Assembly (NCBI RefSeq): GCF_009663395.1
Contig: NZ_QKNW01000001.1
Coordinates: forward strand, 1,922,001 to 1,986,000
Length of the DNA: 64,000 nt
Source of the DNA: Halosegnis longus
Lineage (GTDB): Archaea > Halobacteriota > Halobacteria > Halobacteriales > Haloarculaceae
Reading direction: 5' to 3'
Below, piece after piece: positions 1 to 8,022 of the stretch; positions within the stretch are counted from its first letter, which is position 1; each line of letters starts with the position of its first letter. A program made the position numbers and the translations under genes. The notes beneath the pieces were generated by a model. It ran no database searches and was not told where the DNA came from. It saw nothing but the letters and a program-made list of their open reading frames with translations.

Positions 1-1197
1 GCCGACGAGCACGGCAACGTCCGGCATCTCGGCGAGCGCGACTGCTCCCTGCAGCGAAGACACCAGAAGGTCATCGAGGAAGGCCCGTCCGCCGCCCTCT
101 CGGACGAGCTTCGCGAGCAGATCGGCGAGGCCGCGCGCCGGGGCGTCGCCGACTCCGACTACGTCAACGCCGGCACCGTCGAGTTCCTCGTCGAGGAGGA
201 CCCCGACCGCGAGGCCGGCGAGGTGCTCGGTCCCGACACCGGCTTCTACTTCCTCGAAGTGAACACCCGGATTCAGGTCGAACACACCGTCACGGAGGAG
301 CTGACGGGCATCGACATCGTGAAGTGGCAACTGCGGGTCGCCGACGGCGAGGAGATTAGCTTCTCACAGGAGTCCGTCGAACTGGAGGGCCACGCGATGG
401 AGTTCCGCATCAACGCCGAGGACGCGACCGACGACTTCGCGCCCGCACAGGGCGGCTCGCTCGACGTGTACGACCCGCCGGGTGGCATCGGCGTCCGGAT
501 GGACGACGCACTCCGGCAGGGTGACGACCTCGTCACCGACTACGACTCGATGGTCGCGAAGCTCATCGTCCACGGCGAGGACAGAACAGAGTGTATCGCC
601 CGCTCGAAGCGCGCGCTCCGCGAGTACGACCTCGAAGGCATCGTCACCATCGTCCCGTTCCACCTCGCGATGCTCGACGACGCGAAGTTCGTCGCCAGCA
701 CGCACACCACGAAGTACCTCGACGACGAAATCGACCGCTCCGTCTTCGACGAGTACCAGACGAAGTACGGCACCGAGACGAGCGCGGGCGACGACGAGGA
801 GAGCGAAACCGTCACCCGCGAGTTCACCATCGAGGTGAACGGCAAGCGCTTCGACGTCGACCTCGAAGAGGAGGGAGTTCCGACACAGACTGCCTCGCGA
901 CCGGCTCCGGCGGGCGGTGACTCGGGCGGGTCCGGTGGCTCCGACGACGGCTCCGCCCGCGAGGAGCCGAGCGTCTCCGCCGACGGCGAGGTCGTCACCG
1001 CGGAGATGCAGGGGACCGTCATCGACATCGAGGTCGAGGAGGGCGACGACGTGGCTGCCGGCGACGTGCTGCTCGTGCTCGAAGCGATGAAGATGGAAAA
1101 CGACGTGGTCGCGGAGTTCGGCGGCACCGTCACCGAGGTCGCCGTCGAGGACGGCCAGTCCGTGAATCAGGGCGACGCGCTCGTCGTGCTGGACTGA
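1..1197 (+). CDS. accC: acyl-CoA carboxylase, biotin carboxylase + BCCP fusion (5' truncated)
   Basis: The 398 visible residues are the C-terminal part of the biotin-carboxylating subunit of an acetyl/propionyl-CoA carboxylase, which carboxylates biotin with ATP and bicarbonate. Reading from base 1, the biotin-carboxylase motif [13 protein letters not shown] lies at visible residues 11-23, followed by the catalytic [13 protein letters not shown] stretch near 86-98. A Gly/Ser/Asp-rich linker (about 300-320) leads to a C-terminal biotinyl domain with the EAMKMEND motif; the lysine to be biotinylated is visible residue 364. Fusion of the two domains is usual in haloarchaea. The start lies outside the window. 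Substrate (acetyl versus propionyl-CoA) cannot be decided here because the carboxyltransferase is not visible. Confidence 0.95.
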   Translation, partial: ADEHGNVRHLGERDCSLQRRHQKVIEEGPSAALSDELREQIGEAARRGVADSDYVNAGTVEFLVEEDPDREAGEVLGPDTGFYFLEVNTRIQVEHTVTEELTGIDIVKWQLRVADGEEISFSQESVELEGHAMEFRINAEDATDDFAPAQGGSLDVYDPPGGIGVRMDDALRQGDDLVTDYDSMVAKLIVHGEDRTECIARSKRALREYDLEGIVTIVPFHLAMLDDAKFVASTHTTKYLDDEIDRSVFDEYQTKYGTETSAGDDEESETVTREFTIEVNGKRFDVDLEEEGVPTQTASRPAPAGGDSGGSGGSDDGSAREEPSVSADGEVVTAEMQGTVIDIEVEEGDDVAAGDVLLVLEAMKMENDVVAEFGGTVTEVAVEDGQSVNQGDALVVLD

Positions 1198-1340
1198 TAG
1201 CGACCCCGTTTTCGCCGGACGCTCTTGAACCGGTAGCCCCGACTGTGGTGGGCACAAATCAAGCCACCCGGTCACACGATACAATTCATATTCGTGCATA
1301 CTCACTCGGAATGTAGCGGCGAGGCTACGCACAACCACGG

Positions 1341-1348
1341 TACTTTTG
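1341..1348 (+). promoter_or_regulatory. putative TATA box of purF
   Basis: TACTTTTG is centred about 28 nt before the purF ATG, the expected distance for a leaderless haloarchaeal transcript. The 175-nt gap between the carboxylase gene and purF shows nothing else I recognise. Confidence 0.4.
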
Positions 1349-1372
1349 TCCTGTCGCCGGAACACTCGGGTA

Positions 1373-2830
1373 ATGACGCGGGAGCTCTCAGGGCCGCGCG
1401 AGAAGTGTGGCGTCGTCGGCGTATCGCTCGCCGACCGCGCCGCAGCACGCCCTCTCTACTATGCACTGTACGCGCTCCAGCATCGCGGACAGGAGTCGGC
1501 CGGCATCGTCACCCACGACGGGTTCCAGCAACACGACCACGTCGAGATGGGGCTCGTCGGGGACGCCTTCGAGGAGTCGGACATCGAGGGGCTGGCGGGC
1601 AGCGTCGGCATCGGTCACGTCCGGTATCCCACGGCTGGGAGCGTCGACACCTCCTGTGCGCAACCGTTCTCCGTCTCGTTCAAATCCGGCTCGCTCGGCT
1701 TATCACACAACGGCAATCTCGTCAACGCCGGGGAGATTCGCGACGAACTCGCGGGCGAGGGCCACGCCTTCACCTCCGACGGCGACACCGAGGTCATCGC
1801 CCACGACCTCGCGCGGAACCTCCTCGAAGCCGATCTCGTGCGCGCCGTCAAGCGAACGATGGAGCGGATTCACGGCTCCTACGCGCTGACGATCACCCAC
1901 GACGACACCGTGCTCGGGGTGCGCGACCCCGAAGGGAATCGCCCGCTGTGTATCGGGAAACTCGACGACGGCTACATCCTCGCGAGCGAGTCGGCGGCCA
2001 TCGACGTGCTCGACGGCGAACTCGTGCGCGACGTGCGCCCGGGCGAACTCGTCGTCCTCGACGACGACGGGGCCGGCTTCGAGTCGTATCAGCTCGTCCA
2101 GCAGGACCAGACCGCCCACTGTTTCTTCGAACACGTCTACTTCGCGCGCCCGGATTCGCGCATCGACGGCCAGCTCGTGTACGACGTGCGCCGCGAACTC
2201 GGCCGGAAGCTCTGGGAGGAGTCGGGCGTCGACTCGGACGTGGTGATGCCGGTCCCCGACTCGGGGCGGGCGTTCGCGTCGGGCTACGCCGAGGCCGCAC
2301 AGGACGACGGCGCGGGCGTCGAGTTCGCCGAGGGGCTGATGAAGAACCGCTACGTCGGGCGCACGTTCATCATGCCGACACAGGACGCCCGCGAGCGGGC
2401 GGTTCGGCTGAAGCTGAACCCGATTCGCGACGTGGTCGAGGGGAAGACGGTCACCGTCATCGACGACTCCATCGTCCGCGGAACCACCTCCCGGCAGTTG
2501 GTCGAACTGCTGCGGGACGTTGGAGCCGAGGCGGTGAACTTCCGTGTCGGCGCGCCGGCCATCATCGCTCCCTGCTACATGGGTATCGACATGGCGACCC
2601 GCGAGGAACTCATCGCGGCGGACCGCTCCACCGAGGAGATTCGCGACGAAATCGGCGCGGACTCGCTCTCGTATCTCTCGATTGACGCCGTCGCCGCCGC
2701 GCTCGATGCCAGCGACGTGGACCTCTGTCTCGGCTGCGTCACCGGCGAGTACCCGTACGACATCGACGGCGAGCCGACGGACCGCGACGTGGAGCGGCCG
2801 AACATCGGAGCCGCGCTCGCCGACGACTGA
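1373..2830 (+). CDS. purF: amidophosphoribosyltransferase (PurF)
   Basis: First committed step of purine synthesis: glutamine + PRPP to 5-phosphoribosylamine. 485 aa. The ATG at 1373 is chosen because it gives an 11-residue propeptide before Cys12 (KCGVVGV), the N-terminal nucleophile of the class II glutaminase domain. The PRPP-binding loop VIDDSIVRGTTS is at about 362-373. Four cysteines match the positions that hold the [4Fe-4S] cluster in the Bacillus-type enzyme: Cys250 (CFFEH), Cys401 (CYMGID), Cys452 and Cys455 (CLGC). The enzyme is therefore predicted to be the iron-sulfur, oxygen-sensitive form. It is monocistronic with its own promoter. Confidence 0.97.
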   Translation: MTRELSGPREKCGVVGVSLADRAAARPLYYALYALQHRGQESAGIVTHDGFQQHDHVEMGLVGDAFEESDIEGLAGSVGIGHVRYPTAGSVDTSCAQPFSVSFKSGSLGLSHNGNLVNAGEIRDELAGEGHAFTSDGDTEVIAHDLARNLLEADLVRAVKRTMERIHGSYALTITHDDTVLGVRDPEGNRPLCIGKLDDGYILASESAAIDVLDGELVRDVRPGELVVLDDDGAGFESYQLVQQDQTAHCFFEHVYFARPDSRIDGQLVYDVRRELGRKLWEESGVDSDVVMPVPDSGRAFASGYAEAAQDDGAGVEFAEGLMKNRYVGRTFIMPTQDARERAVRLKLNPIRDVVEGKTVTVIDDSIVRGTTSRQLVELLRDVGAEAVNFRVGAPAIIAPCYMGIDMATREELIAADRSTEEIRDEIGADSLSYLSIDAVAAALDASDVDLCLGCVTGEYPYDIDGEPTDRDVERPNIGAALADD

Positions 2831-2845
2831 CCGCCGCGCAGAACG

Positions 2846-2863
2846 TTTTAGGCATGCCGAAAA
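2846..2863 (+). promoter_or_regulatory. DtxR/IdeR-like palindrome upstream of the DtxR-like gene
   Basis: TTTTAGGCATGCCGAAAA is an inverted repeat (8 of 9 positions per arm match) resembling the TTAGGC...GCCTAA core of DtxR/IdeR-type metal regulators. It lies 53 nt before the ATG of the short DtxR-like gene that follows, which suggests autoregulation. Site assignment is inference. Confidence 0.5.
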
Positions 2864-2915
2864 GAAGGGCGTGTATGTGCGCCCTTCGAGCACTCACCTT
2901 CCCACGGACCCGGCC

Positions 2916-3290
2916 ATGAGCCGGTCGCTGTATCTGGTGGCGCTCTACATCGCGGAACACGAGCAGTCGGCTCCCGTCTCGTCGGGAACCGTCGCGGAGC
3001 GAACCGACCGGACCGCCGGCACCGTGAGCGAGGCGTTTCACGACCTCGCGGAGACGGGACTCATCGAGTATGAACCCTACGAGGGTGCGGCGTTGACCGA
3101 CGCCGGACACGACCGAGCACGACAGCTCCACGAGACGTACGTCACGCTCTCGTGGTTCTTTCGGGACGTGCTCGAACTACCCGACTACGAACAGGAAGCG
3201 ATGGAGATGGCGGGTGCCGTCAGCCCCACCGTCGCACGACGACTCGCGGCGACGCTACTCGAGGAGCCGGCTCAAAACGGCGGCGAGTAG
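2916..3290 (+). CDS. short DtxR/MarR-like winged-helix regulator
   Basis: 124 aa. The N-terminal half is a winged helix: VSSGTVAERTDRTAGTVSEAFHDLAETGLIEYEPYEGAALTDAG (about residues 17-60) has the recognition-helix and wing layout of DtxR-family metal sensors. A short helical tail (RDVLELPDYEQEAMEMAGAVSP) follows, where the full-length family has its metal-binding and dimerisation region; the SH3-like domain is absent. ATG 2916 is used; a GTG at 2871 in frame would add 15 residues. Its 3' end overlaps the convergent NifU-type gene by 19 nt. The upstream DtxR-like palindrome suggests iron- or manganese-linked control, but the metal is unknown. Confidence 0.75.
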   Translation: MSRSLYLVALYIAEHEQSAPVSSGTVAERTDRTAGTVSEAFHDLAETGLIEYEPYEGAALTDAGHDRARQLHETYVTLSWFFRDVLELPDYEQEAMEMAGAVSPTVARRLAATLLEEPAQNGGE

Positions 3291-3598
3291 TCGGTGTACT
3301 CCTCCATCTCCTCCATCTCCTCGGTCTTGTCCGGCATGACCGCCGCGCGCGGCCCGCTGGTCCGGCGCACGTTCACGGTCTCGATGTCGCTGATGTGGTC
3401 CGGGAGCCGCTCGCGGATGGCCTTCATCGTCATCGGTGCGATGCCACAGCCGGAACAGGCACCGCCGATGGCGACGGTGACCTCGCCGGCCTCCTCGTCC
3501 ACGTCTTCGACTTCGAAGTGACCGCCGTGGTCCTGAATCTGTGGCACGTTGCTCTGCAGGTAGTTCCGCGTCCGTCGTTCGAGGCTTTCAGCACTCAT
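3272..3598 (-). CDS. NifU C-terminal-domain Fe-S cluster carrier (Nfu-like)
   Basis: 108 aa. Carries a NifU/Nfu domain that holds a labile [4Fe-4S] cluster for transfer to target enzymes. The diagnostic CSGCG motif (C-x2-C) is at about residues 48-52, in the context GGACSGCGIAPMTMKAIRERL typical of the family. The acidic C-terminal tail (EEMEEMEE) is halophilic. It converges with, and overlaps by 19 nt, the DtxR-like gene. The start is only about 30 nt from a TATA box, giving a leaderless message. The upstream region holds several palindromes (see separate entries), so metal-responsive expression is plausible. Confidence 0.88.
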   Translation of the reverse strand: MSAESLERRTRNYLQSNVPQIQDHGGHFEVEDVDEEAGEVTVAIGGACSGCGIAPMTMKAIRERLPDHISDIETVNVRRTSGPRAAVMPDKTEEMEEMEEYTDYSPPF

Positions 3599-3623
3599 AC
3601 AGCCACAAGTACGCCCTCAAGTG

Positions 3624-3632
3624 TAATAAATA
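3624..3632 (-). promoter_or_regulatory. TATA box of the NifU-type gene
   Basis: On the minus strand this reads TATTTATTA, centred 30 nt before the start codon at 3598. It is one of the few AT-rich stretches in the area. Confidence 0.6.
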
Positions 3633-3639
3633 TGTCTTG

Positions 3640-3654
3640 TTTGGCAAGCCTAAA
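3640..3654 (-). promoter_or_regulatory. DtxR-like half-palindrome just upstream of the TATA box
   Basis: The plus strand reads TTTGGCAAGCCTAAA. It contains the GCCTAAA half-site seen in DtxR-type operators and an imperfect partner arm. It sits immediately upstream of the TATA element of the NifU-type gene, where an activator or repressor could act. Confidence 0.35.
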
Positions 3655-3671
3655 ACTCGTGTCTACGTGCG

Positions 3672-3687
3672 TTTAGGGCGCTCTAAA
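3672..3687. repeat. 16-bp inverted repeat TTTAGGGC/GCTCTAAA
   Basis: Arms match at 7 of 8 positions. It lies 74-89 nt upstream of the NifU-type start codon and downstream of the VOC gene stop. It could be a second operator or a hairpin in the VOC 3' UTR. Confidence 0.45.
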
Positions 3688-3697
3688 GCCGCTTTTC

Positions 3698-3711
3698 TTT
3701 GGACGGCCAAA
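3698..3711. repeat. inverted repeat TTTGG-ACGG-CCAAA, copy 1
   Basis: TTTGGACGGCCAAA, followed by C. It is nearly identical to a second copy 37 nt away. On the minus-strand RNA both would form a 5-bp stem with a tetraloop. Confidence 0.45.
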
Positions 3712-3734
3712 CTTTCTCTCAGAACGCAGACTGT

Positions 3735-3748
3735 TTTGGTCGGCCAAA
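3735..3748. repeat. inverted repeat TTTGG-TCGG-CCAAA, copy 2
   Basis: TTTGGTCGGCCAAA, 10 nt after the VOC stop codon in the direction of VOC transcription. It pairs with copy 1 as a tandem. Either the VOC terminator or regulator sites for the downstream NifU-type gene. Confidence 0.45.
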
Positions 3749-3757
3749 CCCTCCGAT

Positions 3758-4108
3758 TCAGCTATCGGGCGTTTCGTGTTCGAACGTCTGAATTTCGACC
3801 GTGCGCCCGTCGGGGTCGGCGGCGAAGAACTGGTAGATGTCGTACTGGTCGTTGTAGTGTGGCTCCTCGCGGACCGTCTCGCCCAGCCGGTCGTGCATCG
3901 TCTCGACCGCCGCGCGCGTCTCGTAGACGAAGGTGAGGATACCTTCCGTCTCGGTCTCGTCGGCGTCACAGAAGCCGAACCGGAAGCCGTCGTGGCTGAG
4001 AATCGTACAGCCGGGCTGTTCGAGCCACACCGACGCGTCGACGCGATTGCGATACCACTCGACGAGCCGCTCGCGTCCGGTCGTCCGGAAGAAGACGATG
4101 CCTGCCAT
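3758..4108 (-). CDS. VOC-superfamily (glyoxalase/bleomycin-resistance fold) protein
   Basis: 116 aa, one VOC module pair: beta-alpha-beta-beta-beta repeats with IVFFRTTGRERLVEWYRNRV at the N-terminus and FFAADPDGRTVEIQTF at the C-terminus, the latter carrying the usual D-P-D/N-G and a terminal metal-type Glu. Such proteins are metal-dependent enzymes (glyoxalase, dioxygenase, epimerase) or drug-binding proteins; substrate is unknown. Located between pirin (upstream, same strand, 31-nt gap) and the NifU-type gene, so it may be co-transcribed with pirin. Confidence 0.8.
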   Translation of the reverse strand: MAGIVFFRTTGRERLVEWYRNRVDASVWLEQPGCTILSHDGFRFGFCDADETETEGILTFVYETRAAVETMHDRLGETVREEPHYNDQYDIYQFFAADPDGRTVEIQTFEHETPDS

Positions 4109-4139
4109 ACGCCGCCTTCGCCGGCGCGGCTGAAGAATC

Positions 4140-4910
4140 CTACCGACCGATGGTGCCCTGACGCGTCACTTCGGCGTCGGGGTCGATGGTGAACGCGACG
4201 ACGATACTCTCCTCGCGTGCGGTCGCCGAGAGTGGTTCACCAGCGGTGTAGAGTCCGGTCTCGGCCTCGGTGAACGTCTCGCCGCCCGCGTCGAGTTCAC
4301 CCTCGAACACGTAGAAGTAGGTGTCACGGCCCTCGGCGGTCGGAATCTCGACCGTCGCGCCCTCGCCGACGCGCACGTCGTAGAGGTCGATTTCGTTGCG
4401 GACGAACAGCGGCGCGTCGGTCCCCTCCGGTCCGAACAGGTGTCGCCACTCGTTTTCCACGGGGTCGGGAATCGGCTCGTGTTGGATGTTCGGCTCCATG
4501 TTCAGGGTGTGCGGGCGGACGAAAATCTGGAGCATCCGCAGCGGCGGGTCCTCGGGGTTGGTGCGCTCCTCGTGCCAGAACTCGCGGCCGGCGTTCATCA
4601 CCATCAGGTGGTCGCTGTCGGTGACGAGCACGTTGTCGTCACCGTCGTCGTGGCGCATCACGCCCGCCGGCACCCACGAGATGATGTCCTCGTTCCGGTG
4701 TGGATGCATTCCGATGAGCGTGTCCGGGTCCATGAACGACTCCACGACCGTCGAGAGCGGCCCGTAGCCGTGGTCCTCGTGGTCGGGGGGGTTCCGGCCG
4801 GGGAAGTTGAAGTGGGTCCGGAACTTCCCCTGATTTTGCGTCACGTTCGTCCGCGGGGCTTTGTGGAGACCGGCGACTGTTTCTTGCTCTGCTTCGGCGT
4901 CGAGACTCAT
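4140..4910 (-). CDS. pirin-family bicupin protein
   Basis: 256 aa. Pirins are two-cupin, iron-binding proteins; some have quercetin dioxygenase activity, and others act as redox-linked cofactors. The N-terminal cupin shows GMHPHRNEDIISWVPAG (about residues 67-83), with the conserved metal-binding His pair, and the partner residues HLMVMNAGREFWHEE. A second cupin domain covers about 165-256. The start ATG at 4910 gives a halophile-like acidic N-terminus. It reads on the same strand as the VOC gene. Physiological substrate not deducible. Confidence 0.88.
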   Translation of the reverse strand: MSLDAEAEQETVAGLHKAPRTNVTQNQGKFRTHFNFPGRNPPDHEDHGYGPLSTVVESFMDPDTLIGMHPHRNEDIISWVPAGVMRHDDGDDNVLVTDSDHLMVMNAGREFWHEERTNPEDPPLRMLQIFVRPHTLNMEPNIQHEPIPDPVENEWRHLFGPEGTDAPLFVRNEIDLYDVRVGEGATVEIPTAEGRDTYFYVFEGELDAGGETFTEAETGLYTAGEPLSATAREESIVVAFTIDPDAEVTRQGTIGR

Positions 4911-4964
4911 GTCACGTGGCTACGCCACAGACGGGTATACGTCCACCGTCGTCACCTGCCAACG

Positions 4965-5525
4965 TCAGTAGACGATGTACAGGAGCACGTAGACGACGTT
5001 CCCGAGGACGAAGGAGACGACCCACAGCGCGGCGGCGACGCGCGCGACCTGCTTGTGTCTGGTGTCGAACACCGCCGAAATCGGGCGCGTCGCGGCAAGC
5101 AGAAACACGTAGTACAACAGCGGCACGCAGACCACGGCGAGCAGGATATGGACCGCGAGCAGCGGGAGATACAGGTACTGTTCGACGGCGGCCGGTCCGG
5201 GGAACGAAGCCGGCCCCTGTACCGTCACCTTGTACAGATACAGGACGAGAAAGCCCGCAAACAGGAGCAACGACGCCACCATGAGCCGACGGTGGCGCTC
5301 GTAGTCGCCGCGACGGGAGGCCGCCACGCCGGCGACGATGGTCACGATAGCGAGCGTCGAGAGCACCGCGTTCACGTGTGGAATCGCGTCGAAGACGGCG
5401 TCGGGCGCGACCGGCAGCAGCGCTCGGGGAATCACGCCCAGCGCGGCCCCGAAGACGAGCGCGAGCGAGACGACGCTGAGCAGTGCAGTCCACTCTCGGA
5501 CTCGACCGCGGACGACGCTCTGCAT
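4965..5525 (-). CDS. DUF420-family membrane protein
   Basis: 186 aa with five predicted membrane segments (about residues 13-34, 50-70, 84-103, 123-147, 160-185). DUF420 proteins are found beside heme-copper oxidase assembly genes in other prokaryotes. Conserved His residues face the membrane (IPHVNAV, YERHRRLM, LAVHILLA), as in that family, where a role in cytochrome oxidase assembly has been proposed. No oxidase genes are visible nearby. Separated from pirin by 54 nt on the same strand. Confidence 0.75.
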   Translation of the reverse strand: MQSVVRGRVREWTALLSVVSLALVFGAALGVIPRALLPVAPDAVFDAIPHVNAVLSTLAIVTIVAGVAASRRGDYERHRRLMVASLLLFAGFLVLYLYKVTVQGPASFPGPAAVEQYLYLPLLAVHILLAVVCVPLLYYVFLLAATRPISAVFDTRHKQVARVAAALWVVSFVLGNVVYVLLYIVY

Positions 5526-5627
5526 ACCCGACGGTCGGAGCCGAGTGACAAAAGCCGTGGCGCTCTCGTCGGGTGGTGTCAGCCCGCCAGCACGGAAGAT
5601 TATACCGGCTGGTCTCGTCGTTCCGGT

Positions 5628-5996
5628 ATGCCAAACCGGGGGGAGCTACTGGAGAAGCTGGCGACGGAATCGGGAGCCGAACTGCGCACGTGTCTGGAGT
5701 ACCGCGAGGGAGCGATGAAGTTCCTCTACCGGCGCGATGGCATCAACGAGGACGGTGCCCGCGACCGCGCGCGCCGGCTCCAGGAGCTGTACCGCGCCGA
5801 GAGCAACCTCGCGAACAAGGGCGGACTCACCGGCCACGGGAAGCTGCGCGGCTCCGTCCACTACTTCGAGGACCTGCTCGTGTTGACGCTGCCGGCCGAC
5901 GACGACCCGACGTTCGGCTTCTCGGTCGGGCTCGACGTGGGGAGCGACCTCACTGAGTTCCTCGACGGCTGTCGGGAGACGCTGTTCGGGGAGTGA
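5628..5996 (+). CDS. conserved haloarchaeal protein of unknown function
   Basis: 122 aa, soluble, alpha/beta composition, no signal peptide or metal motif. It begins RGELLEKLATESGAELRTCLEYREG and ends with a strand-helix stretch FGFSVGLDVGSDLTEFLDGCRETLFGE. It resembles small haloarchaea-only proteins of about this size; I cannot assign a function. A TATA-like ATTATACC lies about 27 nt before the ATG, consistent with a leaderless single-gene transcript. Confidence 0.7.
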   Translation: MPNRGELLEKLATESGAELRTCLEYREGAMKFLYRRDGINEDGARDRARRLQELYRAESNLANKGGLTGHGKLRGSVHYFEDLLVLTLPADDDPTFGFSVGLDVGSDLTEFLDGCRETLFGE

Positions 5997-6077
5997 GCCG
6001 CCGCTGCGAGCTTCGAGCCGTCACGACCGCAGGACAGCACCGTCGCTCGCGGACGTTGCGTCGGTAGGATGATGCGT

Positions 6078-6130
6078 GGGTGCTGTCTCTGCGACGAGCA
6101 CCCGCACTGTGGTGGCGAGGGCCACCGGGC
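6078..6130 (-). terminator. two consecutive hairpins in the tRNA-Leu 3' trailer
   Basis: GGGTGCT (6078-6084) pairs perfectly with AGCACCC (6097-6103). GCACTG (6104-6109) pairs with CAGTGC (6130-6135), enclosing GGTGGC/GCCACC (6111-6116 with 6121-6126). The second stem runs into the last bases of the tRNA. They may be trailer structures or transcription-stop signals; no T-run follows, so terminator function is uncertain. The 5997-6077 stretch shows nothing else. Confidence 0.4.
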
Positions 6131-6132
6131 AG

Positions 6133-6217
6133 TGCGTGGGACCGGATTTGAACCGGCGGACCTCTACAGGACAGCGCCCTCAACGCTGCGCCGTTGGCCT
6201 GGCTTGGCTACCCACGC
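6133..6217 (-). tRNA. tRNA-Leu (anticodon GAG)
   Basis: 85 nt. Acceptor GCGUGGG pairs with CCCACGC, discriminator A, no encoded CCA. The T-arm reads CCGGTTCAAATCCGG. The anticodon stem CAGCG/CGCTG encloses the loop TTGAGGG, giving anticodon GAG (codon CUC). The long variable arm is of class II tRNA type, as expected for leucine. No intron. A promoter element may lie at 6249-6259 (minus strand CCTTTTGTATG). Confidence 0.95.
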
Positions 6218-6322
6218 ACGCTGTGTGCATTCCAGCGTACTGCGGTGGCATACAAAAGGAAAGCGATTCTCCCCGGCTGGGGGACGAGCGATTGAAGTAG
6301 TCGCTGTGAGTTATTGGACGGT

Positions 6323-6844
6323 ATGGCGAAGTACTCGACGGGTGGTGTCGGCTCCGACGACGCCGACAGCTGTGAACTCTGCGGGAAAGAGGGCGTCTCG
6401 CTCACGGACGAGACCGTCGCTGGCGCGCGCCTGCAGGTCTGTAGCGACTGTTCACAACACGGAGAACAGGGCGGGAAGACAGAACGCGACACGGAGGGCC
6501 GCGACGAGGCCAGCCCCGGCGACGACACGACGGACCGCCGGCGCAAGGCCGCCCAAAACGCCGCTCGCATCGCGGACGCCAACGCCGTCGACTCCTCCCG
6601 CTGGGAGCAGGGCACCGACTACGAGGACGACCCGCTCCCGTATCTGGTGAGCGACTACGGCGACGTGATGGCCGACGCCCGACAGGAGGCCGGTCTCCAG
6701 ACGGGCGAGCTCGCGGGCGAACTCGGCGTCACCGAAGCCGACGTGCTCGCGGTCGAACAGGGCCGAGCGAATCGCGCGAACATCCCCGGGTCGCTCATCG
6801 AGGCCATCGAGGAGCGGCTCAACGTCCAACTCTCCGACGAGTAG
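6323..6844 (+). CDS. archaeal multiprotein bridging factor 1 (aMBF1)
   Basis: 173 aa. The N-terminal zinc ribbon has CELCGKE (about residues 17-23) and CSDCSQHGE (40-48). A charged linker follows, then a Cro/C1-type helix-turn-helix (about 107-170: [35 protein letters not shown]). MBF1 bridges TBP and regulators in eukaryotes; in archaea it binds the small ribosomal subunit, with a proposed role in translation. The start at 6323 gives the family-typical MAKYSTGG N-terminus. Confidence 0.93.
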   Translation: MAKYSTGGVGSDDADSCELCGKEGVSLTDETVAGARLQVCSDCSQHGEQGGKTERDTEGRDEASPGDDTTDRRRKAAQNAARIADANAVDSSRWEQGTDYEDDPLPYLVSDYGDVMADARQEAGLQTGELAGELGVTEADVLAVEQGRANRANIPGSLIEAIEERLNVQLSDE

Positions 6845-6894
6845 GCCGGTCGCGTCGAACGGGCAACTTTTGCGAGCACGCGACAAGCACGGGT

Positions 6895-8022
6895 ATGGAC
6901 CTCACCACGGAACAGCGCGCCGTCCGCGACACCGTCCGGGAGTTCGCCCGCGAGGAGGTGCGCCCCACCGCAGCGGAGGCCGACGAGACCGAGACCTTCC
7001 CCGAGGACGTGTGGGACGGGCTCGCCGACATCGACCTGACCGCGCTCACCGTCCCCGAGGAGTACGGCGGACTCGACGTTGACGGTCTCACCTACGCCGT
7101 CGTGAACGAGGAACTGGCCCACGGACAGTTGGCGGTCGCGACCGCCCTCTCCGTCCACTGTCTCGCCACCTCCTGTCTCGCGACGTTCGGCGACGAGACG
7201 CAGAAGGAGCGGTTTCTCCCCGAGATGGCCGACGGCCGTCCCGTCGGCTGTTTCGCCCTCTCGGAGCCACACGCCGGCTCGAACCCCGCCGACATGAGCA
7301 CGCAGGCCCGCCGTGAGGGTGACGAGTACGTCATCGACGGCGAGAAGCAGTGGATTACGAACGGGGAGCGCGGCGAGGTGGTGATTCTCTTCGCGAAGAC
7401 CGACCGCGACGACCCCCAGACCGTGACGCAGTTCGTCGTCCCCAAGTCGACCGACGGGGTCTCCGTCGGGAAGAAGGAGGAGAAGCTCGGGCTTCGCGCG
7501 TCGGACACGACGACCCTCTCCTTCGACGGTGCGCGCATCCCCGCGGAGTACCGACTCACCGAGGAGGGCCGCGGGCTGTCGGCCGCGCTCTCGATTCTGA
7601 CCGGCGGGCGCGTCGGCATCGCCGCACAGGCGGTCGGCGTTGCACAGGCGGCCCTCGACGCCGCGCAGTCGTACGCACAGGACCGCGAGCAGTTCGACGG
7701 GCCCATCGCCGACATCCAGTCGATTCGCCACAAGCTCGCGCAGATGCGCACCGACACGCAGGCCGCCCGGCTGCTCACCCGCGACGCCGCCCGGGGACTG
7801 GACGACGGCGACCCACCGGCCGAGGCCGCCTCGATGGCGAAGCTGCGCGCCAGCGAGACGGCCGTCGACGTGGCCAACGAGGCCGTCCAGATTCACGGCG
7901 GCTACGGCTACACGACCGACTTCCCGGTCGAGCGGTTCTACCGGGACGCCAAAATCACCACCATCTACGAGGGCACCTCACAGATTCAGCGCACGGTCAT
8001 CGCCCGCGAGATGCTGGAGTGA
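6895..8022 (+). CDS. acyl-CoA dehydrogenase
   Basis: 375 aa FAD enzyme of beta-oxidation or branched-chain acyl-CoA degradation: alpha,beta-dehydrogenation of an acyl-CoA with electrons passed to ETF. Family signatures are [16 protein letters not shown] (FAD/substrate site, about 118-133), a [22 protein letters not shown] region (about 333-353) and the C-terminal [18 protein letters not shown], whose Glu is the catalytic base in short- and medium-chain enzymes. The TGA overlaps the ATG of the next gene (TGATG), so the two are translationally coupled. Confidence 0.93.
   Translation: MDLTTEQRAVRDTVREFAREEVRPTAAEADETETFPEDVWDGLADIDLTALTVPEEYGGLDVDGLTYAVVNEELAHGQLAVATALSVHCLATSCLATFGDETQKERFLPEMADGRPVGCFALSEPHAGSNPADMSTQARREGDEYVIDGEKQWITNGERGEVVILFAKTDRDDPQTVTQFVVPKSTDGVSVGKKEEKLGLRASDTTTLSFDGARIPAEYRLTEEGRGLSAALSILTGGRVGIAAQAVGVAQAALDAAQSYAQDREQFDGPIADIQSIRHKLAQMRTDTQAARLLTRDAARGLDDGDPPAEAASMAKLRASETAVDVANEAVQIHGGYGYTTDFPVERFYRDAKITTIYEGTSQIQRTVIAREMLE

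Noticed and set aside
364-1365. 333-codon minus-strand frame over the carboxylase gene
   Set aside because: Antisense shadow of the biotin carboxylase/BCCP gene, whose motifs are unambiguous in the other strand.
4440-5996. 518-codon frame on the plus strand over pirin and DUF420
   Set aside because: Antisense to two recognisable genes and low complexity. Only its last 122 codons (from 5628) form the real small gene.
6069-6140. Cys-rich ORF beginning MMRGCCLCDEHPHCGG
   Set aside because: It runs into the antisense of tRNA-Leu and has no stop before it, and the coding pattern is lost. The bases are better explained by the trailer hairpins.
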